The notes under the pieces are model-generated. The model had not been told where the DNA came from. It was given only the letters and a program-made list of their open reading frames with translations, and did no database searches. From positions 87,507,139 to 87,571,138 of the forward strand of contig OZ010572.1 of the NCBI GenBank assembly GCA_963932145.1: a stretch of 64,000 nt of DNA, in the 5' to 3' direction. Of the stretch, positions 1 to 14,202 are shown one piece after another (the stretch's first letter is position 1; every line of letters starts with the position of its first letter). Position numbers and translations under genes: made by a program. The DNA is from Acanthosepion lycidas (lineage: Eukaryota > Mollusca > Cephalopoda > Sepiida > Sepiidae).

Positions 1-1113
1 CATTTTTTTTTAGTTTTTAACTACTTAGTAATTTTTACAAATTAACATATTTTCAGCAATTATTTAATATTGACTTTTAGTTAGGTTTTTAAGAAACTTT
101 ATGAAATTTGCATTTCGTCACTAGGTTCTTCAGTTTACTACCTTAAACAAAAAAAATAATTAACTGAAGTATAACCCAAACTTAAATAAATACATAAAAT
201 AAAAATATTTAGTGAAATAGCAATTAAGAAAAGTAAAACTTTTTTGATATTTTGAAGAGATGATTTGTGAAGATGTTAATGACAAAACATAACTGCTATG
301 CTGTTTTTTATGCGACCAAATGGAGGTACCTACTGTTCTATCATTTATTGATATAAGTTATAAACTGCTTTCCTTCATCTCTCTTTCCCTTAGTCAGTCT
401 TGTATCAGTCTTGTATCAAGGCCCACTTCCTCATTATGTGCTCTAGCAAAATTTAATCCAAGTCAGTAAGAGTATTGCTACCTTTCTTTTCTTTGACTTG
501 TCATAATATAAGCTTGACTTAAGATCATTCAAAACTTCACTTTGTCCAAGACTTGTTGATATAGTAAAATGTGAGCTGCTATTGTTTTTTCCCTGTTTTG
601 GATACTCTATTTAGATGTGACTTCCTCCAAGACCCTTTGACATGGTAGTATTCAAACCACTATTTTCCCCCCTTTATTTTGGATTACAATTACCAGTGAC
701 TGGTAGATGGTGGTTTAGCCATCTTGCTGGTATTTAACCTACCTAGAAAATGTTGGCTAGGACACATTTTAAGGGCACAACTTCAGACAACTGAAAAGTT
801 GCAAACCCCACTTTACAGATTGTTGAAGACTTTCAAGAATCCAAGAAAGAAAGTTAAGGTTGCATTCCTGTCCCCATCACACACGTTATTTAATCTTGTC
901 TCGTTAAGTTTTCGTTCTCTACATAACAACAACTCCTCATAACCAGAATTTCATTTGTTTTTTTAAGTTAGTGGTTACAAGGAAGTCCCTAGAGATATTT
1001 GTGATTTCACACATGCAAATCATGAGGTCAATAAAATGAGATTCCTGCCTCAGGTGTTGTTAAAATAAAAAAGGAAATAAGCAAAGGAAAAATTAGAAAC
1101 ATTTCCTTCTTAC
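1..1113. other. SLC35B3 intron, no further gene seen
   Basis: AT-rich intronic sequence. An open frame at 724-942 (+) has no recognised homology. A C/T-rich stretch near 360-460 resembles 38150-38280 loosely and may be an old LINE tail. The next SLC35B3 coding exon is not visible here. Confidence 0.5.
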
Positions 1114-1206
1114 CTTAGAACAAAATTTGATTGCAGGGAGGAGGTTACCAGTCAACAATAAGCCAACAAATATATACACAAACCCAATAGAACAAGAATA
1201 TAAAAC
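1114..1206 (-). CDS. SLC35B3: SLC35B3 exon, VLYSCSIGFVYIFVG segment
   Basis: 93 bp, exactly 31 codons, between acceptor TTTCTTTTCTAG and donor GTAAGAAGG. It encodes VLYSCSIGFVYIFVGLLLTG then NLLPAIKFCSK, a membrane helix and short loop matching human VLYSYSIGFVYILLG and VTFCAK. The intron separating it from the preceding exon is only 461 bp, in contrast to the 9-20 kb introns upstream. The following exon is not in the window. Confidence 0.93.
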
Positions 1207-4200
1207 CTAGAAAAGAAAGAAAATTTTATTAAATACTTATTTCTCTTATAGAAATATATAAAAAGAGCTCATTACAAAACTATGCACTATTGTTACCAAC
1301 CACATAACACAAATTACCTTCTGCTTAGATAATAACTAACGCTTACTACTGGCATTTTACAAGGCAACATCAACCTATTCTTTAATATTACTGAAATGAA
1401 GCTCCATGCTTTGGTCTAATGTTTACTCTAAATCTAAAGTGGAATTCATAATTACAAACCATTGCTAAAGAAGCTGGAAAAGTGGTTGGCTCACTGATCA
1501 GAGGCCTTGCTGCTGGATGCAGTTTAACGTCATGCCCAGGACGAGCTTTGTATCGAGTGAAAAATAGTTTTTAAAAACAAATACCTACAAATCAAGGAGT
1601 TTACCAAAATTCCCATAAAACTGAACAAAATAAAACAGTTTTTGTGAAAGAATAGCTTTATACTCACCATTTCAATATTACTACAATTAAACTGTTTCAT
1701 AACTTTCTCTTGAACATTTCCAATCACAGCATCTGCACACAGTGCTAACATAATCACAAATATTCCTGTAAAATAAGAGAAGCATTTATTAAAATATCAA
1801 ATGTTACTTTAATTTGCATTTTCTTATTCAAAAGAACCTATATATTTTTGATATCTTACAATTACTTCTTGAAAAAATATAGGCAGTACATGTTAGTATT
1901 CAATATGAAATTGCTAAGCTTGATATTTTTTTTTAAATTATATAATATTTTTAATTAAATAATATTTTATTTGATTATTCAGTCAGTTAAAATGTTATTT
2001 TATTACCCGCACAAATATGGAAAGCCTTTCAAGATTTTATACTTGGGGAAGATGAAGCTGCAAAGAATATGAATTTTAAATTTTATGAATAATGATATTA
2101 GTGAACAAACAATATGAATCAAGAATTACCAAAGTACAAATCTCAGTTTAGAAAACCAGGAGAGGAAATCAGCTATAATGATCAAATTAATATTAACGAT
2201 AAAAGCCTGTGGAAAATAACCCCACAACATCAGCTAGAAATTTACACTAAACTTCAATGTATTAGTTGAAACCATTTCAAATCTTGGTAAGGTAAAGATC
2301 CACAAATGGATTCCATGTGGATTCAATAGGCTTGAAATAACCATGTTTAATTAAATCAAATTTTGGGGATTATGACATTGCTTACAATAAAAATGAGAAA
2401 TGGATTTTGCATGATAACTTGAAATTTTTAGGAAGTGAAAATATCAACTATTAGGTTGAGTCATAAGTAATTTCCATTTTCGGGAATCAGTTGATAATGA
2501 TGAATGTATTATCCTAACTATTAATCATAATGGTAGTTAATAAGAAATTTAGAATACACTAACATACCTTAGCTTTCACACTAATGGCAGCAAACACAGT
2601 GGATTAAAGGGAAAATATTGTTCCCCTCCATGACAATGCAAAGCCTCATACAGCAAGCATAACACAGAAAAAAAAAAAAAAATTAGGAATTCTGTTGATC
2701 TGTTCCATCCTACCTGCCATATTCACCTGACCTTGCACCAATTGATTATTAGTGTTTTTGATCACTTTGATATGGAAAATACTTTTTCTAATGAAAATTA
2801 GATTCAAGAGTTCATCAAAAACTTTTTTACATCAAAAGCTGAGGAATTTTACTGAAAAGGTATCAAAGAGATACCAATGAGTGACAACAAGTCATTGCAA
2901 ATAATGTTGGATATATTTAAATAAAATATAATTATACTTTATTTTGTGAAGAATAAAGTCAATAAACCAAAATGGAAAATATCTTTGATTTTAACCAACT
3001 AAACTTAAGCTATCATCTTTGAAAGGTAATGATTAACATTTACTGTCACTCAAATAGTTTAATAAATCATAATTTTTTTAAAAGAGCTAAACAATTAATA
3101 CCCACAGATATTTAAATCAACCTGAAATAGTGAATTCAAAACTAAATAGTACTCATATCCTGCTGACATCAGTGTAAACTGATACCTTTCTCCCCATATA
3201 TTGTGACCATTTTATTTAGAGTAAATATTTGCTTGATTTTCAAACATATTTCAGAGAAATTTTTACTTTCCACAATTATAGTTTTAATTATAGTTTAGAA
3301 ATATGGAAGAAAAAAGTATAAACTGATCCCAGGAGGATATGGATTCAAAAATGAATAGACAAATCATCGATTTGCTCAATGTTCACCCTTGTCATGAAAA
3401 AAAAAAAAAAAAAAAAAAAAATTGAATCATTCAAAAATGAAGACATAATATTACCTTACCTTAGTTCTTGCCTACATATTATATTTCAAGCATTTGGTCA
3501 ACTTTCTAGAATTTCTCAAATTTAAAAAAATAACTAAATACATCTTCAACAAATTTATCACTTTTGTTTACAACTTTGAAAAGAGTCACTAAAATATCTA
3601 ACACGGGTCAGATGCTCAAATATCACATCTTTCTATTAACCATTGTTAACACAAGGAAACCACTCTAAGCAGGTTTCTTTTTTTTTTATCATTGAAAAAG
3701 CTTAAAAAAAATGGACTAGCAACAATAAATCTACAATAGTTTAATATCTCAACAATGTTGGATATAAGTTTATCACTTGACTGATGATTTGCTGTCAAAG
3801 GAGAATATTTTAAATAAATAATTTTGATTTATTAATTTTTTCAATTTGTTTTGTTTAAATAAATTGGTAAACATCATGCGGAACAATTTATTTGATAAAA
3901 CAGATCTTAAAATTTCTAGAGACGTGTTAAAGTAAAATAGTTCTTGGTTCCAGTTTGAAATGATCTTCTCCTAAATGAACCAATATAGGAAAATAATAGG
4001 GAAAGTTCAGACATGATGGCCTATAAAAATCTTTACTATGCAATTATATCCACCAATCTTGACAATTGAGCACATCTGAGAAAATTATTTCTTGTAACAC
4101 TATACAAGAACAGTTTTTTTTTTATTTATATGGATTATGTTGTGCTAAGTATTATTTTCTTAATAGAAAAAAAAGCAGTTTTACTGGCAAAACTGAAGTT

Positions 4201-7200
4201 GAAATTACTTTATGGTGAATCAATTGTCATAAAAATTATATATATTTTAATAATATATATTTATATAAAAATTAATTTAGCATAAAATAGCAAATGAGCA
4301 GCAATATGGATTACATAGAAACAGATTTTGGGTCGGGATAATGACAGTGAGAAAAAAAAAATAGTTTTTAAACTATTAGAATAAAGCACAACAATTCAAG
4401 ATTAAGAAAGACATTTAGTTGTATATCTTAATCCTGTTTCTATTGATGAATCTATACAATTTGGAACCAAGAGCTTTTTTACTTTAACACATCTCTAGAA
4501 ATTTTAAAATATGACGTGCTTGACGTGCACTGGTAACCCTGCTATGAACCCACATGCTAGTCTTGGCTCAGATATCCTACCAAATAGACCTGCGAGCTTC
4601 TTCAAGTTGGCTCAAAACACGTTGACAGATTCGTCCGGGCGCAGTCGGCATTCTGCAAACTGCTCATAAGCCAAGAAACGATCCGGTGAAAAGGCAACCT
4701 GTAGGGTTCGTTTTATCTGCTCGACATTTGATTTTTGCTCTGAGTTTAACTGTTGGTAAACAGCAAATGCTCTGCCTGTCAACCTCAGAGAAAGAACACG
4801 TTCAACCTTTTTAATTCCACACAGGTTGCAAACAAGTTCTGCCTTCTCAATCCAGTCAGTAACTGCTTGTCCGGTCACTGAACCATCAAACTTGGGTATC
4901 AACTCGACATCAAATGTCTTGTCTGTCATAGCGCCGAAATAGCTTGTAAGCGATCTGGGATTACAAAGGAAATATTTGTCGCAGATTACTTCCATAACGC
5001 AGAGAATAAATCACTCAAATAAAGTTCAGACTCAAACATTATGGGCATGCTGAAAACTCAATTCACAGGTACTATCTCACAAATCACAATGCACGCAACC
5101 AGTCACTCTCTGATGAACGTGATAGCCAAAATAAACCAACCCCCGATTCGAGAAGACCAACTGCTTTTATCAACCAAGCATTTTTTTTAATTTGTCAACA
5201 GCTGGGAGAGGACGCCCAATTTTTGCTTATCAAAATATTTTGTATAGCAAATCCTGCGATGAGCTTGTTTTTTAATTTAAATATTTTGTCTTCAGCAGCA
5301 GGTCATGCGGAATATGTGCCCTCTTTTTTGGTAAGTAATTTTCTTTTTCGCCACACTTTCCATCATAAGATACACGTAACGCACTGTTGCTTGGTTTGAC
5401 AAGGAAAGTCGCCGTTTTCTTCACTATAACTTGTCAACAATTTCTTTTATTTGGTCATTATAAGAAAAATATATCAAATTATAAAACTTGACAGACATAA
5501 AATAGTGCTACCCAACTAGCAAATAATAGAATTATTTACTAATTTTAGATTGGCACAAAACACAAATTGCCTACAATACTAACCATCATTCAATGGCAAG
5601 TTCCTAACTACTTAATAATATACAATGACAAGCCAAAATATTATGAAACCTGATTAATATTGGACCTCCACATACATACAAAAGAGCTTTTATTTGATCA
5701 GGAATAAACTCTACGAGACCCTCTAAAGGTTTTCTCTGGGATCTGGTGACAGGATATTAACTGTTACAAGTTACATGGTGGGAATTCTGAAAAGGAAACT
5801 TTTTGGTCTCATAATTACTCAGTTTGATGAAGATCTGGGATGTTTTGGTGCCAACAGTGTTAAATGTTCTTCATGTTCTTGAAGCCTTTTCCATACAAAT
5901 CATGTAGTTTGCGTGTTGCATATTGTTTTGCTTAAAGATATCACTGCTACCATGAAGAGATACACCGGGTGTTCAATGATGTTGTGGTATATGACAATGT
6001 AACTTAAAAAGAAAGAAATGATCAAGTGTTTCTCAGGAAAATGTTGCTCAAATCATCATATTGTCCCCACCAGCTTCTTGTTTCTCTACACTATATCTTG
6101 TGTCATCACTTCCCCAGGATAATAATACACACACAATTTTCCATCCAACTTATTCAGGAAGAAGCAAAACTTATCAGACTAAATAAATGTTTTCAACTGA
6201 TACAAAGTCCAGTATTGATGCTCATGTGTCTATTGAAGAGGTTTCTGGCAATGTATATTTGTTAGTAAATACTTACATGAATAGGATTATTGGAGTGTAT
6301 ATTATGACATATTCCTTCCTACTCCTTGATTAAAGCTATCAACAATTTTTGCCATTATCTTGGTTCATGCTTGGTTGATAGTAAAGCCACCATTCATTTT
6401 TCCACTGATAAAACTTGGCCATCCTATGCTTTCTCAACAATTGGTAATTTTACTCCCCTTGGACAAGTGCTTATTGGTACTCACCACAAATGAATGAGAG
6501 AAAATCACAAACCATGCAATTTTAGAAATGTTCGGGATTAGTATTTTGGCTATAACAATTTGGCCTTTATCAAAAGCACTAAAATCTTTCTTCTTGCCCA
6601 TAACTGCAGCATTCAATACATCAAAATGAAGTACTTAGGAGCCAACTCACATGACCTTGTCATGCATAGTTGTTACAAGACAGTAGCTGTCATTCTTGCT
6701 ACATGTCAATATTTTGGCTTATTAGTGTATGGGTGAATACTGACAAGTTACATAGTTGATTAAATCTATAATAAACCTATATAAACACAAGTCAACATCT
6801 GTAACCTAAAATATAATAAAACACTGTTGAAACCAAAATATTTTAGTTCAATAATCAGCATAGCCAATATTAACAAAAAGAAAAATGTTCATTTGAATAA
6901 AGACATCATGCAAAAATTTTGAAGTAAACGACAGGTCAACTAACTGTAAAAAAAAAACAAACACTTTAACAACATATAAAAGGAAAAGATTGCCTATATT
7001 ACACACACACACACACACACACATACATACAAACATTAATATAAGTGAAAAAAAAATTGATGCAAACCTTATGTGATTTAATTCAATCCATTTATGGAAT
7101 ACACAACTATATAAACCACTTCTTTATCTACTGACATGACCATTGTCAGAATCTTATTAGACAAGATGTTTTAATCAATGTATGCAGTTTTCTTTTGACT

Positions 7201-8386
7201 ACTTTAATCTTTGTCACTTGTTTTTCACACTTCAGCTGTATAACTTTTAGATTCCCTTGAGGGTATTTGTCATATTCCAGAATATTTTTTTTAGTGACAC
7301 ATGTTCATCTCCTGTCATACATGAATGACTCACCTTATGTATGTGTGTCAATATACATGAAAACAGGCTTCATTTTGCAATAGGAAAAAATTATTTTAAT
7401 ACACATTAATGAATAATTTTAAGTCTCAGTACCTAAAACTGTGTTCTCTGTGAAATGCCTTACATTTCCATTATATCAACAACAATTATATCAATGCCTT
7501 ACATTTCCATTATATCAACAACAATTATATCAATGCCTTACATTTCCATTATATCAACAACAATTATGAGGAACCAGTACCCAGCAGTGAAAAAAAATGA
7601 TACTGGTGTCTTATTTATATTCCTTTAAATCTCATGAATGCAATCTTCTATTTTCCAAACCATTGCTTCATTCACACTATATGTTCCCAATTCCAAAGAT
7701 TATCATGGCTAATCTTTCATCTAACAATCTAGAAATGCCATCCAAAATATATCTTTATCAATGCACAAAATGTAGATGAACAAAGAAAGGCCATTTCCTT
7801 TAAGACCATTTGGCTTGGCTTCATGAACAAAGGTTAGGGAAAGGATTTCATTAATGACGGTCAGATCTACATGATTGGTTGTTTTTTTGTTTTGTTTTTT
7901 TTTTTTGTTTAGTGGCATATAAACATCAATAGGTTTTAATGCCAAAATCTAAATATTTTGTATGCAATTTTATTATATCTTTTTATTTTTAGATGATAAT
8001 GGTTTTAGTGATACAAGTTTTACTAATGATCCCATAGCTGAGGAGAGAAGACGTGGATTCATGCCATTCCCAAGGGTATTTACACATAAGTGAATATATC
8101 AAAACCAATGGCAGAAGTTATTTTCAGATGGACTATGAATACCAAGGATTAAGTCAGGATATTTCTTTTTTCAGTAAGCTTCCATTTTTAACAATTATAA
8201 CACTGATCCCACATAGTTTCCTATGTAAATTCTATTTATTCTTGATATGCTGTCTCAAATGCATTATATGTCTATATAATTGTAATATATTGTTCATATA
8301 CATGCACACAGCTTGAAAATGTTGCACTTCCTTATTTTCGGTTAAGATTCACAATGAGTTAGAAATCAGAATTAACACATACAATA

Positions 8387-8428
<42 letters not shown>

Positions 8429-11341
8429 ATTGGCAGCATTATTAAAAGCTGTACAAAATAAATCTGATTAAAACAAATAAAAAATTAGCTTTTGAAATAT
8501 AATCAATTTTCACACAATGTTCTAAATTCAATCTAAAACCATTGCAACAAACTGTCAGAAAAGAGGACCTCACAAGAAAGATTTTGTAAAAAGAATTCAT
8601 GCCAGATAAAGCATCATTTGAACATGGATATTATAGGTTTTACAAACATTAATGGAATGAAAAAAAGTTCTATGAAAATCTTGTGTAGTAAAATATAGCT
8701 GATATATGAAAAACAAAAAAAAACTTTTCTAAGCTTCATATAGTGGCTTTAGTTTCAGGAGAATATAATGTTTGAATAATGATATGCTACCCCTATACAC
8801 TAAATATATTGTTATGTGCCACCCTCTTCTACTGTTATGGTAGCAGTGGGAGGCACGGTAACATAATATGAAAATGCAAATTTTTTTTCCATAATGGTCC
8901 TTTCCTGACTGATCAAATTGAGTTGCATGGAATTCATTAATGAACAAACACATCAGGTGACAAACAACAGGAGGTAAAGGTATAGAGATAACAAGTAAAT
9001 ATTTTATTATTAAAATATACAAATGGGGAGAAGATAAAAGATGGGGCAAAACAAAACAATAAATCAAAAATAAATATTATAAGACAGAATAATAGGGAGG
9101 GGAATCTTATCCTCTCAGAAAAGTAAATAAAATATTAACAAACAATCTTGTGCCAAACTTGCATGAAATAACAAATGATGAAAAAGTAAAATAAACAAAG
9201 AGAAAAACAGGCAATAGAAACAATGAACTTATCTGGTATTTGTAAAAGTTTTTCTTTTACTTTTTATCTTCTTTTCTCTTAATGTCTCTTGTGTTTCTTC
9301 TTTTTTTTATATTTCTTTTTCTCTTTCTATCTGTTCTCTTCTCCTTGATGGGCAGAAAGTTTATCTGTGAAATTAATTTCTTTGGTTTCATTTCTCTGTT
9401 TCTCTTTTCATCTCATCCAGGGGTTGAGTGACAAATACGTTGAGTCTGTCTTTTCAATGGCTCTCAGGATAATATATATCTTTCTTTTGTTTCAATGTAT
9501 CTGCTTTTTTTAGCACACCAGGGTTTGATTCCTTGAATCAAAAATTTGCTGAATCTTTCCAGCTTAGAAATCTTATTAAATTTCTATATTTTCTGCATGC
9601 TCAAATTTATAGCCGATTATAGCTAACCCTCCTTTCAGTTTGGATTCTGAAGAGGGACTGATTTTGTGACAGTCCTTATTTTCATGCCTTGATTTTGTCA
9701 CATGACCCATGACTTCCAAATATGAATTTTTATATGTGTGGGAGAAAAGATGTCACTGACTCTTTTCCTTTTTCTGCCATATTTCAGAGGTTTCAAGGTT
9801 GTTTCAATGCCTGGATTATATCTGGTCAAATCATCTTGTTATTACATAATCAAGAAAGAGAAAGTGTACAATTTTTGCTCAGATGCATGCAAGTTTAATC
9901 CAGAACTATTAATTGTCAATTTCACTTTATTATTTTTTTTTTCCCCCCACACTTTCCGAGCGTACTGGCTTTTCATTTAGAATACTTCTAAAATATAATC
10001 CTTAACATTGATTTTATAATAAATTTAGATGAGGGTACATAACTATATATATATATATATATATATATGTAATAAATTTGAGTATGTAATCACGACAGTG
10101 TTATAAGTAATTGACATTTGGAAAAACGTTCATGTCATATTTTCATGACATATTTTTCAATATTTTCAAATTGCGTCATGATAAGATTTTTTTTTTTTTT
10201 TTAATCAATTTCATCCCATTCAAGTCAGTAATGCCACTAAGACACAAGGGATTACTGGGTTTGAAAGAAACAGAAACATTACTAATGAGCTCTCAACACC
10301 AGCCTAGTACTGTGCTTAAATTCAAAAAGTCTAGGTACCATAGCAAAGAGCTCATCCAAACAATTATGAATGTATTTATAGAAAAGACACAGGGAGGCAA
10401 TCATACAGTGATGGGAAAGTGACTGAAGCTGAGCTACTAGGTTGTATTTGGGAAAGACCATTGGTGTGATTTCCTTTTGAATGCTCAACGGTTTTGATCT
10501 CAGAACTGTACTTTTCTTTGACTACTTTTGCCATCCAAGGCTAGAGAACTCAATATACTCTAATATCTAAAACGTATAATGAATAGACCACCTAATAGAA
10601 AATGACTAGAGCTGAACCAGAAAATAAATATCAGTTGAGAAAATGAGTTAGGCAGTAGGACAAACGTGTATAGATATGCTGATTGTTATATAAAGAGAAA
10701 ATAAATTAGTATATTAAGTATGCCAACACCTTCAAGAAATAATGATTCACCAAGTACCAGAGGTATGTATCATTATTTACCTAAATACCTATCGACATTG
10801 TTTGCTCCATATCAGAATATCTAAATAAAATACTAAAAGAAAATTGTAGATAATAATTTCTTATTCTTTATCCAAGTAAGTAAACATCGCCTCTACTCCT
10901 GAAATGAATAAAATAAATTTCAATTGGAAAAAGGAAAGAAAAAAAAACAAAAAACTAACATTTCCAAAATACATCAAACAAGTATTGATGAAAAGTGTGT
11001 GTGTGTGGGGGGGGGGGTTAAATTAAATATACTAACCATACGTATCAAAGTTTGGTGATACAGTACTGTCTGCAATGGTGAAAATTGCCAGACCCAAACA
11101 CATGGATAAACAAGCTGTCACATCCAACAAACCATAGCGCTTTCCTGAAATAAGATGGAAATATGAATTATCAATGAATATCAACTTTTATAGAAAGAAG
11201 AAAAAAATATAGGATCTTTACATAAATAAACTTAATTCAATATGAAACACAATGAAGACCAGATGTAAAAAAAATCCATGAGTAAATTCAGGTTCATATA
11301 TAAGTGGGTAATTTTATTTTATTGCTACTAATCATTGTAAT

Positions 11342-11372
<31 letters not shown>

Positions 11373-11771
11373 TTCTCAGAATGTATTTGTAGAAAGACAA
11401 AATGATTAAATAGAGAAAATGGACAGGAGGACAAACAATAAAACTTTGTCTCTACCAACATGGTTCATCAATCTGACTTTATTAAGGCCAGTGATAATAT
11501 TTTGTTTTGTACAAGTTATCTAATATAAACAAAAGTGAAATTTTGTTAGTTACTCAAAATTCAAAAGTTTTATAAGATTCTCATAAATATTCATCAGGTT
11601 AAATTATGTCACTTAGCATCCTCGAAAAGTTAAAATGTAAAAAAACACAAACAAAAAAAAAAGATACATATTAATAGATACCATTCATAAGGAAGATTTT
11701 CATCATCATCAAGATAATTTCAATTTTTTTTTTTTTGCTTTGGCAAAGACTAAGTTGTTTTTACTATTGTC

Positions 11772-11841
<70 letters not shown>

Positions 11842-12822
11842 ACATATATTGTAGGTCCATTTCTACTAGTTTGTACATCAACAGGAATTCTTTTCTTTTG
11901 CCTTGAAGTTCCATAAAGTTAATTTAATCTCTACCTTGATCCACCAATGCTTTGATGATATGTTCACCATTTAAGTTGTAGGGGGAACAGCTACCCGGAG
12001 AATATTGTTAAACACACAGTGGAACATAAGATTAAGAGTTTTAAGGGTCCCGTGGATTTTGGACCTTGTCTTTGCCCAATTTATTTAAAACTATCATGGT
12101 TGGGTAGAAGTAGTCAGAAACTTGCCAATAGGGTGTCAGCATATGTGACTTCTAGCTTTTCTGCTGCTAAGTTGTGTGTTTATTGCATGTCTATTCCAGT
12201 GTTCTCTTTTGCTAAGGACGGTTTGCCCTACCTGCAAAGAAGTTCTGTCATTCATCAATTTAAATGTCAACGTGAGGCTGACTATGTGGAGCAAACCAAC
12301 TTGCAGTTGGAAAACCAGATTGGACAACATGTACCTATTCATATTAGACAAGGTAGAGTCAGCAACAGTATTCACTTAACTCAGTCAGTTTATGAGTCAG
12401 TGATTGGACTACATTTGGTGAACAACTCAGGTTGTGCTTTGAAATATTCTGATGAAGCGTTTAGGGTATTGCACAAAGCTCAGTCAGCTAAACATTTATG
12501 TTATATAGTAGCTGTTCATATCAAGCTTCATCGACTAACTTTGTTCAGGCAGAAAGAGAACTTTCTTTGTTCTCCGTGTCTCATAAGTGGGTCCTGAGAA
12601 CAAAATGTTTTCTGTTTTGTTATTACTAATAAATATATTTTACTTGTAGCTCCTTATTTGCCAACCCCAATGCACTTTTTCAGTTTTACCATTTATGATT
12701 AATTTTTTGTATATTTGGGTTACCTTTTTTTCAACAAATCTTTCTGAAGAAATGTTGGATGAAAAATATTCCTTTTAAAGAAAAAGAATGCACTCCATCA
12801 TTTTTAAAATTTTTTATATATA

Positions 12823-12862
<40 letters not shown>

Positions 12863-13632
12863 CTGATGGCTGCTGCGGAGGAGATTCAGTGTGGATTCTG
12901 CATTCAGACCCCCAACCCTTAGTCAAGAGGATGATGATTATATATATTGATTAACCAAATATGAATGCACACACATACACTCAATGAGCCAGGTATTTCA
13001 GAACACATCTTCAGCATGCCTAAATGAAAGATGATTTAGCATCATCTTTATTAAACATGTGTCAAATTTTGACATGTTCATTTCTCTTGTCTAAGTGTTG
13101 AAAGCATTAATATTGCAACTTCTAATCTGATACTGAAAATGAAAAGTTAAGACATGCTTATACTAGCCACAAAACACAGAATTAGGTCATCTTCTTGAAA
13201 GTAGCCAGGTAAACTGGAAGAAAAACAGCTTGCTTTGCACTAACTCCTCAATGTTACCCATGATGATTCACACCAAGTTCATATCATCTATGATGGTCCT
13301 GGTGTTTGTGTGCAAAGAGGGCAATATGATACCACACCAACTTTTCCCTATAAGACCACATGGTCAAATTTGGCTGGTATCACAGTAATCATGAAGTCAT
13401 ATCTGCTGTTGATGACCTTTTGAACAAACAGGATGAAAGCTTCTTCACTAATGAGATCCAAACACTGAAACACCAATAGAAGAAGTGTGTGGACCACACC
13501 CTCATTTGGCCACATTTCATGAGAGTATCTTGGTAAGCCTATAAACTTTTCATCCAAACCTCATACAATCTTGTCTAAAATATACTTAATTTCCTACTGA
13601 GTATTTGTGTATTGTTTTATATTATAATTTGC

Positions 13633-13670
<38 letters not shown>

Positions 13671-14148
13671 TAAAGACTAAGAACATAAGAAAATAAGAAC
13701 CATCGTAAAATCCCAGCTAAACTTTCACAATAAGTGACTTCAATAATTACTATATAATAATCCCAAACATACATTTAAGCCAAAGTAGCCTAGTAAACAG
13801 GAGAAGCAACTTGATTGACCAACCATTGATCAGGAGGTAAAAATTATATGATGTACTTCATATGTCAATATATTGATCAGTTATAGTTACATATTTGTAT
13901 AAAATGTACACCTATAAAAACATAGGAATATTATGCTGTGAATAACATCTGGAAATTGGTTACTGTGTGAAACTTTTAGTAGAATATTACATTATTTTTA
14001 TTTAATGTATTTTTAGTTTTCATACTTCGGGCATTGGTGACTTTTTTCATTTACCCTGGCCCATAGGCTATTTTGACTAGATTGTACTGTTTAATATAGA
14101 TATAGTATGCTTATTTTATACATGTATACATGCAAGTGTGTGTGTATG

Positions 14149-14202
<54 letters not shown>

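Noticed and set aside
724-942. CWLGHILRAQ in a plus frame as a LINE C-terminal WxGHxxR motif
   Set aside because: Only a few residues match and no other LINE sequence flanks it.
7455-7568. CRISPR-like array
   Set aside because: A simple head-to-tail tandem repeat with no spacers, in an animal nuclear genome.
8729-9067. Minus-strand frame of 112 codons
   Set aside because: No motif, no splice context and no repeat relation; compatible with chance in AT-rich DNA.
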